From assembly GCF_006716645.1 (NCBI RefSeq), contig NZ_VFPL01000001.1, positions 1,984,001 to 2,048,000 on the forward strand: DNA of 64,000 nucleotides, read 5' to 3'. Source of the DNA: Arcticibacter tournemirensis (GTDB lineage Bacteria; Bacteroidota; Bacteroidia; Sphingobacteriales; Sphingobacteriaceae). The notes below the pieces were generated by a model that searched no databases, was not told the DNA's origin, and saw only the letters and a program-made list of their open reading frames with translations. Position numbers and translations under genes: made by a program. The stretch's first letter is position 1. Each line of letters starts with the position of its first letter. Below, in pieces: positions 25,209 through 33,366 of this stretch.

Positions 25209-26359
25209 AAAATGTTGCCATACTTGGTTCCTCAGGCAGTATCGGGACCCAGGCACTTGAGGTGATAAGGGAGAATCCTGACCTCTTCAGGGTTTCCGTT
25301 CTTACTGTAAATACAAGTGCGTCGCTGTTAGTACAGCAGGCTCTGGAATTCAGGCCGCAAAAGGTGGTGATCGTTGATGAAAGTCAGTATGATGATGTAA
25401 GATTGGCTTTAGAAGGGTCGGGCGTAGAGGTTTACGCTGGAGAAGAGGCTCTTACAGATGTTGTGCAAACTCCTGAAATCGATGTGGTACTCACTGCACT
25501 TGTTGGTTTTTGTGGTTTATTGCCGACAATTGCAGCTATCAGGGCCGGAAAGGACATCGCGCTGGCAAACAAGGAGACCCTTGTCGTTGCTGGCGGACTG
25601 GTTAACGCTCTGGCTAAGGAGCATAATATCCGCATTCTACCTGTAGATTCAGAACATTCTGCTATATTTCAGTGCCTTACAGGAGAAGCCGAAAATCCCA
25701 TCGAAAAGATTTATCTTACCGCATCAGGTGGGCCTTTCCGCGGAAAGAACAGGTCGTTCCTGGAAAGTGTAACAAAGGAAGATGCGTTGAAACACCCCAA
25801 TTGGGTAATGGGCGCTAAAATAACCGTCGACTCAGCTACACTCATGAACAAGGGGCTTGAAGTGATTGAGGCCAGGTGGCTGTTTGACCTTGAACCTTCG
25901 CAGATCGATGTAATTGTTCACCCTCAATCTATCATACATTCTATCGTGCAGTTCGGCGATGGGTCAATGAAAGCACAGATGGGATTGCCCGATATGAAGC
26001 TGCCTATTCAGTATGCTCTTGGATTCCCCCGGAGAATAAATAACAGATTTCCGCGTTTTGATTTCTTGAAATACCCTGAGCTGACATTTGAGCAACCTGA
26101 CAGGGTTACGTTCAGAAACCTGGAGCTGGCCTTTAACGCATTGGAGGCGGGTGGAAATATGCCATGCGTTCTGAATGCTGCCAATGAAATTGCCGTGGCA
26201 GAGTTTTTGAGCGGCAGGGTCGGATTTCTCGGTATGAGCCGGGTGATAGAGAGATGTATGAATGAAGTTTCTTATATTCGTCGTCCTCTGTTACAGGATT
26301 ACATCGAGACAGATAAGGAAACGCGTATTATTGCGCAACAATTGGTAACAAATTTTTAA
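25196..26359 (+). CDS. dxr: 1-deoxy-D-xylulose 5-phosphate reductoisomerase
   Basis: A protein of 387 residues, the normal length. NADPH is bound by the GSSGSIGTQALEV motif (about residues 11-23). DSEHSAIFQCL and ASGGPFRG mark the catalytic domain, and NWVMGAKITVDSATLMNKGL with EVIEA holds metal and substrate ligands. It makes 2-C-methyl-D-erythritol 4-phosphate in the MEP isoprenoid pathway. It is followed 33 bp later by rseP; dxr-rseP adjacency is a common arrangement in bacteria. Confidence 0.95.
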   Translation: MVKLKNVAILGSSGSIGTQALEVIRENPDLFRVSVLTVNTSASLLVQQALEFRPQKVVIVDESQYDDVRLALEGSGVEVYAGEEALTDVVQTPEIDVVLTALVGFCGLLPTIAAIRAGKDIALANKETLVVAGGLVNALAKEHNIRILPVDSEHSAIFQCLTGEAENPIEKIYLTASGGPFRGKNRSFLESVTKEDALKHPNWVMGAKITVDSATLMNKGLEVIEARWLFDLEPSQIDVIVHPQSIIHSIVQFGDGSMKAQMGLPDMKLPIQYALGFPRRINNRFPRFDFLKYPELTFEQPDRVTFRNLELAFNALEAGGNMPCVLNAANEIAVAEFLSGRVGFLGMSRVIERCMNEVSYIRRPLLQDYIETDKETRIIAQQLVTNF

Positions 26360-26392
26360 AAAAGATATCCCATTAAAGAATTATTATAGATT

Positions 26393-27715
26393 ATGGATGG
26401 ATTGGTTATGGCCGGCCAGCTTTTGCTGGGACTTTCAATTTTGATTATACTACATGAACTGGGGCACTTTCTTGCTGCAAGAGCTTTCGGAATAAAAGTA
26501 GAAAAGTTTTATCTCTTTTTTGACGCATGGGGCTTTAAGCTCTTTAGCTTTAACTTTAAAGGATGTGAATACGGTATTGGATGGCTGCCATTAGGCGGAT
26601 ATGTGAAAATAGCGGGTATGATTGACGAATCGATGGATACCGAGCAATTATCAGGCCCTCCGCAGCCTTGGGAGTTTCGTTCCAAACCAGCATGGCAGCG
26701 TTTGATCGTGATGCTTGGTGGTATCACCGTAAATATTGTGCTTGGTATATTTATTTTCTGGATACTCACCTTTAAGTTAGGAGAAACCTACATTCCGAAC
26801 GATAAGCTGGTCAACGGAATTGTTCCGGGTAAGATAGGGAAGGCTATAGGGCTGGAAACCGGAGACCGTATTGTTGCGGTTAATGGAGCGCGGATTGAAC
26901 GTTTTGATGAGATCACCAGTTCGAAAGTGCTGCTCGGCGGTGCAGAATTAACGATAAACCGCGGCAATGAGGTGAAGTCGATCCATGTTCCGGGGAATAT
27001 TCTTGAACAGGTGGCTGATTTTGGCGTTGGAGAGTTTATTCAGCCCCGTGAAACTCTGAACAGTATCAATCAGGTGCTTCCTCAAAGCAATGCAGGCGCT
27101 GCGGGCTTTGAAAAAGGGGACAGTATTTTAACAGTGAACAATAGGCCGATAAAGTTCTTCGACCAGTTTCAGAGCGCATTGCTTGCTCATAAGAGTCATA
27201 AGGTGAATGTAAACGTTTGGCGTAAAGGGCAGGTATTAACTCTGACTCCTGTTGTGAACGAAGAGGGTGTGATCGGTATTTCGCTAAACAGGAATATTCC
27301 TACTGAAAGTATCAACCATACCTTTATTGAATCTTTGCCCATCGGGGCTTCGAAAGCATGGGGGCTCTTTACAGATAACGCGAAGGGAATAGGGAAAGTT
27401 GTTACCGGACAGGTAAAGGCGAATAAGGCGTTTACAGGTCCTGTAGGCATCGCTAATATGTTTGGCGGAACTGTAGACTGGCTTAAATTCTGGACCCTGG
27501 TTGGTCTATTATCAATGGCTCTTGCTCTAATGAACCTACTACCTATCCCAGCTTTAGATGGCGGACATGCTTTGTTTTTGCTGGTAGAGATGGTGAAAGG
27601 AAAGCCCCTAAGCGATAAGTTTATGGAGCGTGCGCAGATAGTTGGGTTCTGCATTATTGTGGCGCTGATGGTGTTTGTACTGGGCAACGATATTCTAAAA
27701 TATGTTATAAAATAA
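26393..27715 (+). CDS. rseP: Site-2 intramembrane metalloprotease RseP
   Basis: A protein of 440 residues. The zinc motif HELGH is at residues 21-25 in the first membrane helix, and the second ligand motif NLLPIPALDGGH lies near the C-terminus. Two PDZ-like domains lie between (GLETGDRIVAVNGARI and FEKGDSILTVNNRPI). It cleaves membrane-anchored regulators such as anti-sigma factors and leftover signal peptides. It is the last gene of the host run before the tRNA. Confidence 0.95.
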   Translation: MDGLVMAGQLLLGLSILIILHELGHFLAARAFGIKVEKFYLFFDAWGFKLFSFNFKGCEYGIGWLPLGGYVKIAGMIDESMDTEQLSGPPQPWEFRSKPAWQRLIVMLGGITVNIVLGIFIFWILTFKLGETYIPNDKLVNGIVPGKIGKAIGLETGDRIVAVNGARIERFDEITSSKVLLGGAELTINRGNEVKSIHVPGNILEQVADFGVGEFIQPRETLNSINQVLPQSNAGAAGFEKGDSILTVNNRPIKFFDQFQSALLAHKSHKVNVNVWRKGQVLTLTPVVNEEGVIGISLNRNIPTESINHTFIESLPIGASKAWGLFTDNAKGIGKVVTGQVKANKAFTGPVGIANMFGGTVDWLKFWTLVGLLSMALALMNLLPIPALDGGHALFLLVEMVKGKPLSDKFMERAQIVGFCIIVALMVFVLGNDILKYVIK

Positions 27716-27718
27716 GAT

Positions 27719-27765
27719 GGATGGAGCACGCTGCATCGGTTTTCTGTATGTTTCGTGCTCTATCC
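27719..27765. repeat. Long inverted repeat after rseP
   Basis: GGATGGAGCACG (27719-27730) and CGTGCTCTATCC (27754-27765) form a 12-bp stem with one mismatch and a 23-nt loop, 4 bp after the rseP stop. There is no T-tract, so a terminator role is possible but not certain. Confidence 0.5.
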
Positions 27766-27850
27766 GGTTGAAGTTCAGTGATGTTCATTTATCTTGAAAT
27801 TATTGTTGCGAAAGAGGAAGAGTTTAAATACATTTGCATCCCGCGATTAA

Positions 27851-27932
27851 GCCCAGGTGGCGGAATTGGTAGACGCGTTGGTCTCAAACACCAATGATTT
27901 CGATCGTGCCGGTTCGATCCCGGCCCTGGGTA
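27851..27932 (+). tRNA. tRNA-Leu (anticodon CAA)
   Basis: The acceptor arms GCCCAGG and CCTGGGT pair (one G-T). The anticodon arm TTGGT-CTCAAAC-ACCAA gives anticodon CAA (27885-27887), which reads UUG (Leu). A long class II variable arm follows, then the T-arm with loop TTCGATC. A is the discriminator base; CCA is not encoded. The prophage integrase lies just downstream in the same direction, so the 3' half is the likely attachment site. Confidence 0.95.
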
Positions 27933-27940
27933 CAAGGCTT
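27895..27940 (+). other. Probable prophage left attachment site (attL) at the 3' end of tRNA-Leu
   Basis: Tyrosine integrases of this type commonly use a tRNA 3' end, and the integrase begins about 110 bp downstream. The core would include the T-arm and acceptor strand, for example CCGGTTCGATCCCGG. The matching attR is outside the window, so the boundaries are inferred. Confidence 0.4.
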
Positions 27941-27966
27941 TGGCAAGCCAATCTTTTCCAAACAGA

Positions 27967-27998
27967 AAACCGCTTTTACAGCAACGTAAAGGCGGTTT
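27967..27998. terminator. Hairpin between tRNA-Leu and integrase
   Basis: AAACCGCTTTTA and TAAAGGCGGTTT form a 12-bp stem with one wobble and an 8-nt loop. It probably ends the tRNA transcript; the weak T-tract leaves this uncertain. Confidence 0.45.
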
Positions 27999-28040
27999 AG
28001 TAGCGCTCCCCAGCGATGCATGCTTCAACATTGTTTCAAC

Positions 28041-29243
28041 ATGCAAAGCTACTCTGTAAAACTAGTAGTGAACAAAGACCGCGTAAACAAGAAAACAGGT
28101 CTTTGCTCACTTTATTTAAAGGTTATTATTAACAGGAAGCCGATCCCGATTCCTATGGGATTAAAATGGCCGTTATCTTTCATCTCGATGGAAAAGGGGT
28201 GCATCCTTCCGCGCGAAAAGAAAGACCCTGATTTCCGCGACTATGAGATGATCATCATCTCGGAGCTCAGCAAGATCAACGAAATTTTTAAAATCTACCG
28301 CCTCCAGGATAAGCTGCTCACCCCGGAACTGTTTAAAAAGGAATTGAAGAGCTTTTCGCGCAGGAAGAACTTTATTGCCTTCATGTCCCAGCGGATCACC
28401 GAAAGGTACAACCTGAAGCAAATCGGTGTACAGACAAAAAAGAATCATCAAAGTACTTTGAATAAGCTCAGCGAGTTTAAGGAATACATAGCGTTTCACG
28501 AGATTGATAAGCGCTTCCTGGAGAAATTTGCCGGTTGGCTGAAAACGGAGTACGAAAATGAGGACGCGACCGTCTGGACGCGTATCAAGGATGTCAACAC
28601 TTATCTTGAAATTGCAGAAGGGGAGGGCATCGGCGTGAACAGCGATTATAAGAAGTATCAGATCAGCTCACCAAAGGGCCGCATCATTTACCTGGAAGAT
28701 GAGGAGATAGACCGGCTTTTCGTTCTGTTCAATAGCCGTAGGTTGGTGCCTACGCACCACCAGGTGCTGCGAGCGTTTCTATTCAGCTGCTTTACCTCGC
28801 TCCGGATCTCCGACATCCGCTTAGCTCAATGGGGTTGGGTAACGATAAACAAGGAAATGCAGTTCGTTCCGTACAAAACCCGCAGCACAAAGAAAGAAGT
28901 GATCATCCCGCTCAGCCGCGTGGCCGAGTCGCTGATCGAAAAGAAAACAGGCTTTTTCTTCAGCTTGCCGACCGATCAGGAGATGAACCGGTCGCTCAAA
29001 GATCTTGCTGTTCTCGCCGATATAAAAAAAGACCTGACTTTCCACGTAGCACGGCATACGTTCGGAAGCCATTATTACCGTGAGACGAAGGATATTATCA
29101 GTTTGCAGAAGATCATGGGGCACTATAAGTTAGATACCACCATGATCTATGTTCATATCAATGAGCAGGATAAGCGCGACGGAATAAAGAAACTTGATGA
29201 AGCCTTTATGAGGCATATGCCGGTCAGGAGGTTAGTCGGATAA
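28041..29243 (+). CDS. Prophage tyrosine recombinase (integrase)
   Basis: A protein of 400 residues from the ATG at 28041; an upstream ATG at 28020 would add seven residues and lies in a repeat (TTCAACAT twice). The N-terminal arm-binding region (YSVKLVVNKDRVNKKTGLCS) and the SAM-like core-binding domain are typical of Bacteroidota integrases. Catalytic residues are visible: Arg in TSLRISD (about 254), HVARH (His-x-x-Arg, about 334), and GHYKLDTTMIYVH with the Tyr nucleophile near 371. It would integrate and excise the prophage at the adjacent tRNA-Leu. Confidence 0.92.
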   Translation: MQSYSVKLVVNKDRVNKKTGLCSLYLKVIINRKPIPIPMGLKWPLSFISMEKGCILPREKKDPDFRDYEMIIISELSKINEIFKIYRLQDKLLTPELFKKELKSFSRRKNFIAFMSQRITERYNLKQIGVQTKKNHQSTLNKLSEFKEYIAFHEIDKRFLEKFAGWLKTEYENEDATVWTRIKDVNTYLEIAEGEGIGVNSDYKKYQISSPKGRIIYLEDEEIDRLFVLFNSRRLVPTHHQVLRAFLFSCFTSLRISDIRLAQWGWVTINKEMQFVPYKTRSTKKEVIIPLSRVAESLIEKKTGFFFSLPTDQEMNRSLKDLAVLADIKKDLTFHVARHTFGSHYYRETKDIISLQKIMGHYKLDTTMIYVHINEQDKRDGIKKLDEAFMRHMPVRRLVG

Positions 29244-29261
29244 GATGAATAAAGTTCGTAA

Positions 29262-29855
29262 TTACCAGTTATCGCTGCTCCCTTGTACAGATGCCGTCAT
29301 TAAGTGTTTCTTTAATGACGTTGCGAGATCATCCTTAAGGATTTTTGCGTTACTTAACATACTCGAACTTATAGACTGTGCAAGTTGTTCACTCTTTTTC
29401 TTTGGAACGATGGTTGAAATTTGTTTTAGGTGAAGTTCAAGCCCGAAAGGGTCTGCATTTGGGAGTTCGCAGATAAAATCAGTCATCACCATCCGATATT
29501 TGTCATTTTTAAATGAGAAGTCAATAGTAAAACGCTGCAGATATTTTGATTCAACAGGCTGCCCTACCACAACGAACGTGCTCGACTGAGAGGAAGCCGC
29601 TTTTACAATTATCTTAAAATCTTCCTTGTTCTCCATTTTTATCGCCGAATTAGCATCTTTAAATTTCATAGCTATCCATTCAAGCGTTTTAGAATATAAT
29701 TTCTCTTTAGGCATTCCCTGTACGGAGTCAATAACGATATAAGTTATTTTTCCATCTTTAAGAGGCGCATCAGAAGGATCGAAACTAGCATTATATTGTT
29801 GTGAATAAGAATGCGTAGTAGAAAAAATAAGGATAAGTATAGTGATTACTCTCAT
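29262..29855 (-). CDS. Secreted DUF4468-like protein (possible lysogenic conversion gene)
   Basis: A protein of 197 residues with a classical signal peptide (MRVITILILIFSTTHSYSQQ). The body (LEWIAMKFKDANSAIKMENK ... DKYRMVMTDF) resembles the DUF4468 proteins with a TBP-like fold that are common in Bacteroidota. It lies between the integrase and the tape measure gene, facing the integrase, a usual place for cargo genes at prophage ends. The function is unknown. It could also be a host gene picked up by the phage. Confidence 0.65.
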   Translation of the reverse strand: MRVITILILIFSTTHSYSQQYNASFDPSDAPLKDGKITYIVIDSVQGMPKEKLYSKTLEWIAMKFKDANSAIKMENKEDFKIIVKAASSQSSTFVVVGQPVESKYLQRFTIDFSFKNDKYRMVMTDFICELPNADPFGLELHLKQISTIVPKKKSEQLAQSISSSMLSNAKILKDDLATSLKKHLMTASVQGSSDNW

Positions 29856-29888
29856 TTGGTTAATCGTTAGAACTCAAATTTAACAATT

Positions 29889-32582
29889 TTAAGCAGTTGC
29901 ATTATTACTGATCCGCTTATTTTTCTCATCAGCCTCGTAGAACGTACGCATAGGGAATTCCCACGGTTTATTTTTAAACTCGTCGAACCCAGCGGCGAGC
30001 CTTTCAAGTTTCTCTTCAAGACCTTTAGTATCAAACACCGGTATCGTAACAGGATCACTTCCACCGGCAGGATTATTTGCAGCTGAAGGCTCTGAAATGC
30101 CCCCGGTACGATAGAACCTCTCCGCCCTGGTAACGCTGTCCGTATTGATACTGATGTTCGCCCCGTTCCTGCGTTGCGAGCTGTAAAGCAGCGCGTCGAT
30201 CGTTGCTTTGTTATTTCGATACGTGTCTTTACTCAATATCGGTTCGCCACCTTCCATTTCACCGATGATCGCACCTGTCAGCGCATCGACCATTTTAATC
30301 CCGCCTTGCGAGTGCGGAGGGCCATCCGGCACACCACTAAACCCGCCTTTAGCATAACGTCCCCTGGTGATTGTTTTGCCGCTGCCTTCTGACGATGACG
30401 AGCCTTTACTATCAGAACCTCCCGAAAGTTCCTTCGCGCCCGCAGCCACGATTGTTCCGATCGAAATCGCCGCTCTGATTTTAGCAGCCGTCGACAGGCC
30501 TGCAGCGACAGCAGCGCCACCAGGTATTGCTGCATAAGCCGCGTAGTAACCGGCAATTTCCTTTTGCGTATTCATTACGACCTGCGATATGGCGATCGCC
30601 TTTTCAGCGATCAATAACGCTTTAAAGGCTGCACCTCTCTGATTAACTAAACCTTTTAACAAGCCAACGCCGTCGGCCATATTTTGCATCGTGGCGTCCT
30701 GAATCGCTTTCTCACCTTCAGCCAGTTGTTTACGCTGCTCAACCTCTTTTTTCTTCTGCTCGAGTTTCCGCTGAGATAGCTGCTTTTCGTATTCAAGCGA
30801 TGACTCCCCGTATGTTTGCGCAAGCAGCTGAAGAGCCAGCAAGCGTTGCGTTTCAAGGTCGTACTCAGCCTGAACATATTGCTCCTCGGTCATTTCGCCG
30901 TCGGCATAGGCATTCGTATTGGCCGAACTTTGCTTATCAAACTTCGAATTTGTCTGCCCGATTACACGTCCGTACTGCCCTTTAAGCTGCTTATCGGTTT
31001 CATCCTCTTTTTTCTTCTTTTCCTCATCCGTAGCGCGTGTAACCTCGCCGCTTTTTAATGATTCAAGCAGTTTAGCAGAGGTTTCCCTGTTCAGCGCCTT
31101 CGCTTTTTGAATAAGAGGATCGTATTTATTCGAAATCTCCGATAACCGCTGATCAAGGCCGTCGAGTCCCTTCGTCTCGAAATCAGCTTTCATTTTCGCG
31201 ACGGTTTTATCCAGCGCTTCGCCCTCTTTTATAAATTGCTTTTCAAGCTTCTCATGCTCTTTTCTTCGTTTTTCTGCTTCTTCAGCAGCTTTCTTCGAGG
31301 CCTCACTTTCTTTTCGCAAAACTTCCTGATGCCGGTCGCTGCTAATGGACTGCCAGCGGTCCTTTATTAGCTTTATCTTATCCGCATACAACTGATAGGT
31401 TGCAGAGCCTTCTTTCGTTGTTCGATCGATATCCTTCATTTTCGTAGTTAGCTCTGAATGAAGGTCGATCAACTGCTTGAAATATTTCGAATCGGCGACG
31501 CGCTTATCCAAAGTCTCTGATACAGCAGTGAACATCGATCGTTGCAAGCCAGCTCCGCGGGTACCGGCGTATGAGCCAGGTGTGGCGATGGATGCAAGTC
31601 GTTCCCAGAAGCCAGTGCCAGGTGCGTTATACTTCGCGGCGATGTTCAGATTTTTGAGATATGCGGTAATACCTCCGATCGCCTGATTCATAATGCTGAT
31701 CGCTCCGGAGAATACGCCGGTAGTTTCCTCACCGACCGTTTTCAGCATGGTATCCCACGAGTCGCCCAGATTCGAAACCTGACCGCTTAACGTTTCAGAG
31801 ATTCCGGCCATGGATCCGGTGATTCCTTCCGCTGATCCCAGTTCAGTAATGTAGTTCCTGATGCTGCTCGACGTGAAATCGACCTCCTGAGTAATGCCCT
31901 TAAATGTGAAGCGTACTTTGTCACCATCCTTTTCGGCCCTGATACCAAACTCTTTCAGTCGCTCAAATTCGCCTGTCTGCGCATCGATCATCGCCTCGGC
32001 GAGCTGGTTAAAATCCTTACCGGTAGAAGCGGATAAGTCGCCCAGCTTGCGCATCTCATCCATCGAAGGCTTAAAGCCCTGATTCGCGAGTTTTACATAA
32101 GCATCTGTTAATTCGTCAACCTGAAAAGGTGTTTCTGCTGCAAAAGTCTGGATCTGCTGCATGGCCATTTGAGCAGCACTTTTACTGCCTAACGTAGTCG
32201 TCAGAACAGCCTCGAGCTTCTGAAATTTCGCAGTCGTCTCAAAAACCGAAACCCCAAAACTTTTAATCATCCCGATGCCGGCCGTTATCCCAAACCCGCC
32301 AACAATGCCCCCCGCAATCTCTTTCCAGTTACCAAGAAAGTTTTTACTTTCTTTATTTGCCCCCTTCATTTCGTCGGTAGCAGCTTTCAAGGCGTTCCGC
32401 ATCTTGCCTATCGCTTCAGCCTTATCCCGATAAGCCTGCGGGTTGTCGATCGCCCGCATATTCTTGAATTCAGCTTCATACTTACGGATGGAGTCGGTGA
32501 TCTCCTTCATCGAGGTTTTCGCCTGCTCGCCATTGATCACGAGTTTTACGACGCTTTCGACGTCGGTTCTGGATTTTGCCAT
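29889..32582 (-). CDS. Phage tail tape measure protein
   Basis: A protein of 897 residues. The N-terminal coiled coil (MAKSRTDVESVVKLVINGEQ) leads to GNWKEIAGGIVGGFGITAGIG. The conserved tape-measure block follows: AAETPFQVDELTDAYVKLAN, GDLSASTGKDFNQLAEAM and GEFERLKEFGI. A long Lys/Glu-rich coiled coil runs through the middle, with a hydrophobic Ala-rich segment near residue 700. Its length sets tail length. It is the last structural gene of the minus-strand run and has its own copy of the bipartite phage promoter 5 nt upstream. Confidence 0.93.
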   Translation of the reverse strand: MAKSRTDVESVVKLVINGEQAKTSMKEITDSIRKYEAEFKNMRAIDNPQAYRDKAEAIGKMRNALKAATDEMKGANKESKNFLGNWKEIAGGIVGGFGITAGIGMIKSFGVSVFETTAKFQKLEAVLTTTLGSKSAAQMAMQQIQTFAAETPFQVDELTDAYVKLANQGFKPSMDEMRKLGDLSASTGKDFNQLAEAMIDAQTGEFERLKEFGIRAEKDGDKVRFTFKGITQEVDFTSSSIRNYITELGSAEGITGSMAGISETLSGQVSNLGDSWDTMLKTVGEETTGVFSGAISIMNQAIGGITAYLKNLNIAAKYNAPGTGFWERLASIATPGSYAGTRGAGLQRSMFTAVSETLDKRVADSKYFKQLIDLHSELTTKMKDIDRTTKEGSATYQLYADKIKLIKDRWQSISSDRHQEVLRKESEASKKAAEEAEKRRKEHEKLEKQFIKEGEALDKTVAKMKADFETKGLDGLDQRLSEISNKYDPLIQKAKALNRETSAKLLESLKSGEVTRATDEEKKKKEDETDKQLKGQYGRVIGQTNSKFDKQSSANTNAYADGEMTEEQYVQAEYDLETQRLLALQLLAQTYGESSLEYEKQLSQRKLEQKKKEVEQRKQLAEGEKAIQDATMQNMADGVGLLKGLVNQRGAAFKALLIAEKAIAISQVVMNTQKEIAGYYAAYAAIPGGAAVAAGLSTAAKIRAAISIGTIVAAGAKELSGGSDSKGSSSSEGSGKTITRGRYAKGGFSGVPDGPPHSQGGIKMVDALTGAIIGEMEGGEPILSKDTYRNNKATIDALLYSSQRRNGANISINTDSVTRAERFYRTGGISEPSAANNPAGGSDPVTIPVFDTKGLEEKLERLAAGFDEFKNKPWEFPMRTFYEADEKNKRISNNATA

Positions 32583-32586
32583 GCAT

Positions 32587-32624
32587 TAAAAATCCTGAAT
32601 GATAAGCAAGCGGGAAAGGACAGG
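32587..32624 (-). promoter_or_regulatory. Bipartite phage promoter-like element, copy 1 (tape measure gene)
   Basis: On the minus strand: CCTGTCCTTTC (32624-32614), 19 bp, then GATTTTTA (32594-32587). The ATG of the tape measure gene follows after 4 nt. The second box resembles the Bacteroidota -7 element except for its first base and last base. The first box replaces the usual -33 TTTG. Identical spacing occurs at three other sites. Confidence 0.7.
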
Positions 32625-32665
32625 ATATATAGAAAAAAGGTATATTCGTTTGTTAATTTAGTTTT

Positions 32666-32917
32666 ATGGAAAACCAACAAATAACAGAGAAATTCAAAAT
32701 AGAAATCGAAGCTCTATCTATAGCTGAAATTAGCCATAATTACGGGCCCCACGACCCATACGAAATGGTAACGCTTAAATTAGCCAATTCGTTCGGCGTC
32801 GAAGTAACCATTAAGTGTCCTGTTCAGCTGTTATATTCTGGGAATAAAATCGATAAAATCATAAACGAAAGGCTTAACCTGATACTTGAAACTATGTCAG
32901 AAAACACTACAGGTTAA
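32666..32917 (+). CDS. Small hypothetical protein on the opposite strand
   Basis: A protein of 83 residues (MENQQITEKFKIEIEALSIA...), divergent from the tape measure gene and convergent, with an 11-nt overlap, with the 152-aa tail gene. Composition is like a real soluble protein and not a shadow of another frame. I do not recognise a family. It may be a phage accessory (moron) gene with its own AT-rich promoter region at 32620-32665. Confidence 0.6.
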   Translation: MENQQITEKFKIEIEALSIAEISHNYGPHDPYEMVTLKLANSFGVEVTIKCPVQLLYSGNKIDKIINERLNLILETMSENTTG

Positions 32918-33365
32918 CCCGGTAGGAAGTATAGGTACTCAGGTCATCATGCACATTTGTTACAACAGCATCACCAACCGACTTAGCAAGGATTTCTCGC
33001 AGTCTATATATCTCTGCCATCTTCGGCTTATTAAACCACCGCTTCGCCCCTCTGTGAATGTAGTTAAGTTTCGCCCCGTATGATTTCACCGCGACCTGGT
33101 TACCCTTATTCATATAGCGTTCATACGCTTTCAGTCCGCGCCCGACTCCCATATCCCTAAAACGGCCGTGCATGGCGAAGGTGATCAGCACCGCATCCAC
33201 GTCCCCATTTTTCAGCTGCAGCTGCCTGGTAAAAGATTTCATCAGCGCGCCGGTCTTGCCGATCTTCTTTTGCTTTAGTACTTTCTGAAAGCGGTCGATG
33301 GTGATCCTCGCCCAGGCGTCAACTTCCTTCTGTACGTTAATAGGTCTTTTATTCGGAGCTGCCAT
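32907..33365 (-). CDS. Phage tail-region protein of unknown function
   Basis: A basic 152-residue protein (MAAPNKRPINVQKEVDAWAR). The segments GKTGALMKSF and FRDMGVGRGL are reminiscent of small minor tail or tail-completion proteins (HK97 gp10-like), but this is weak. It begins 1 bp after the stop of the 654-residue protein and precedes the tape measure gene, so it is part of the tail module. Confidence 0.6.
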   Translation of the reverse strand: MAAPNKRPINVQKEVDAWARITIDRFQKVLKQKKIGKTGALMKSFTRQLQLKNGDVDAVLITFAMHGRFRDMGVGRGLKAYERYMNKGNQVAVKSYGAKLNYIHRGAKRWFNKPKMAEIYRLREILAKSVGDAVVTNVHDDLSTYTSYRVNL

Positions 33366-33366
33366 A

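Noticed and set aside
29245..29433. Plus-strand open frame (62 aa) after integrase
   Set aside because: It is antisense to the DUF4468-like gene, which has a signal peptide and domain-like sequence.
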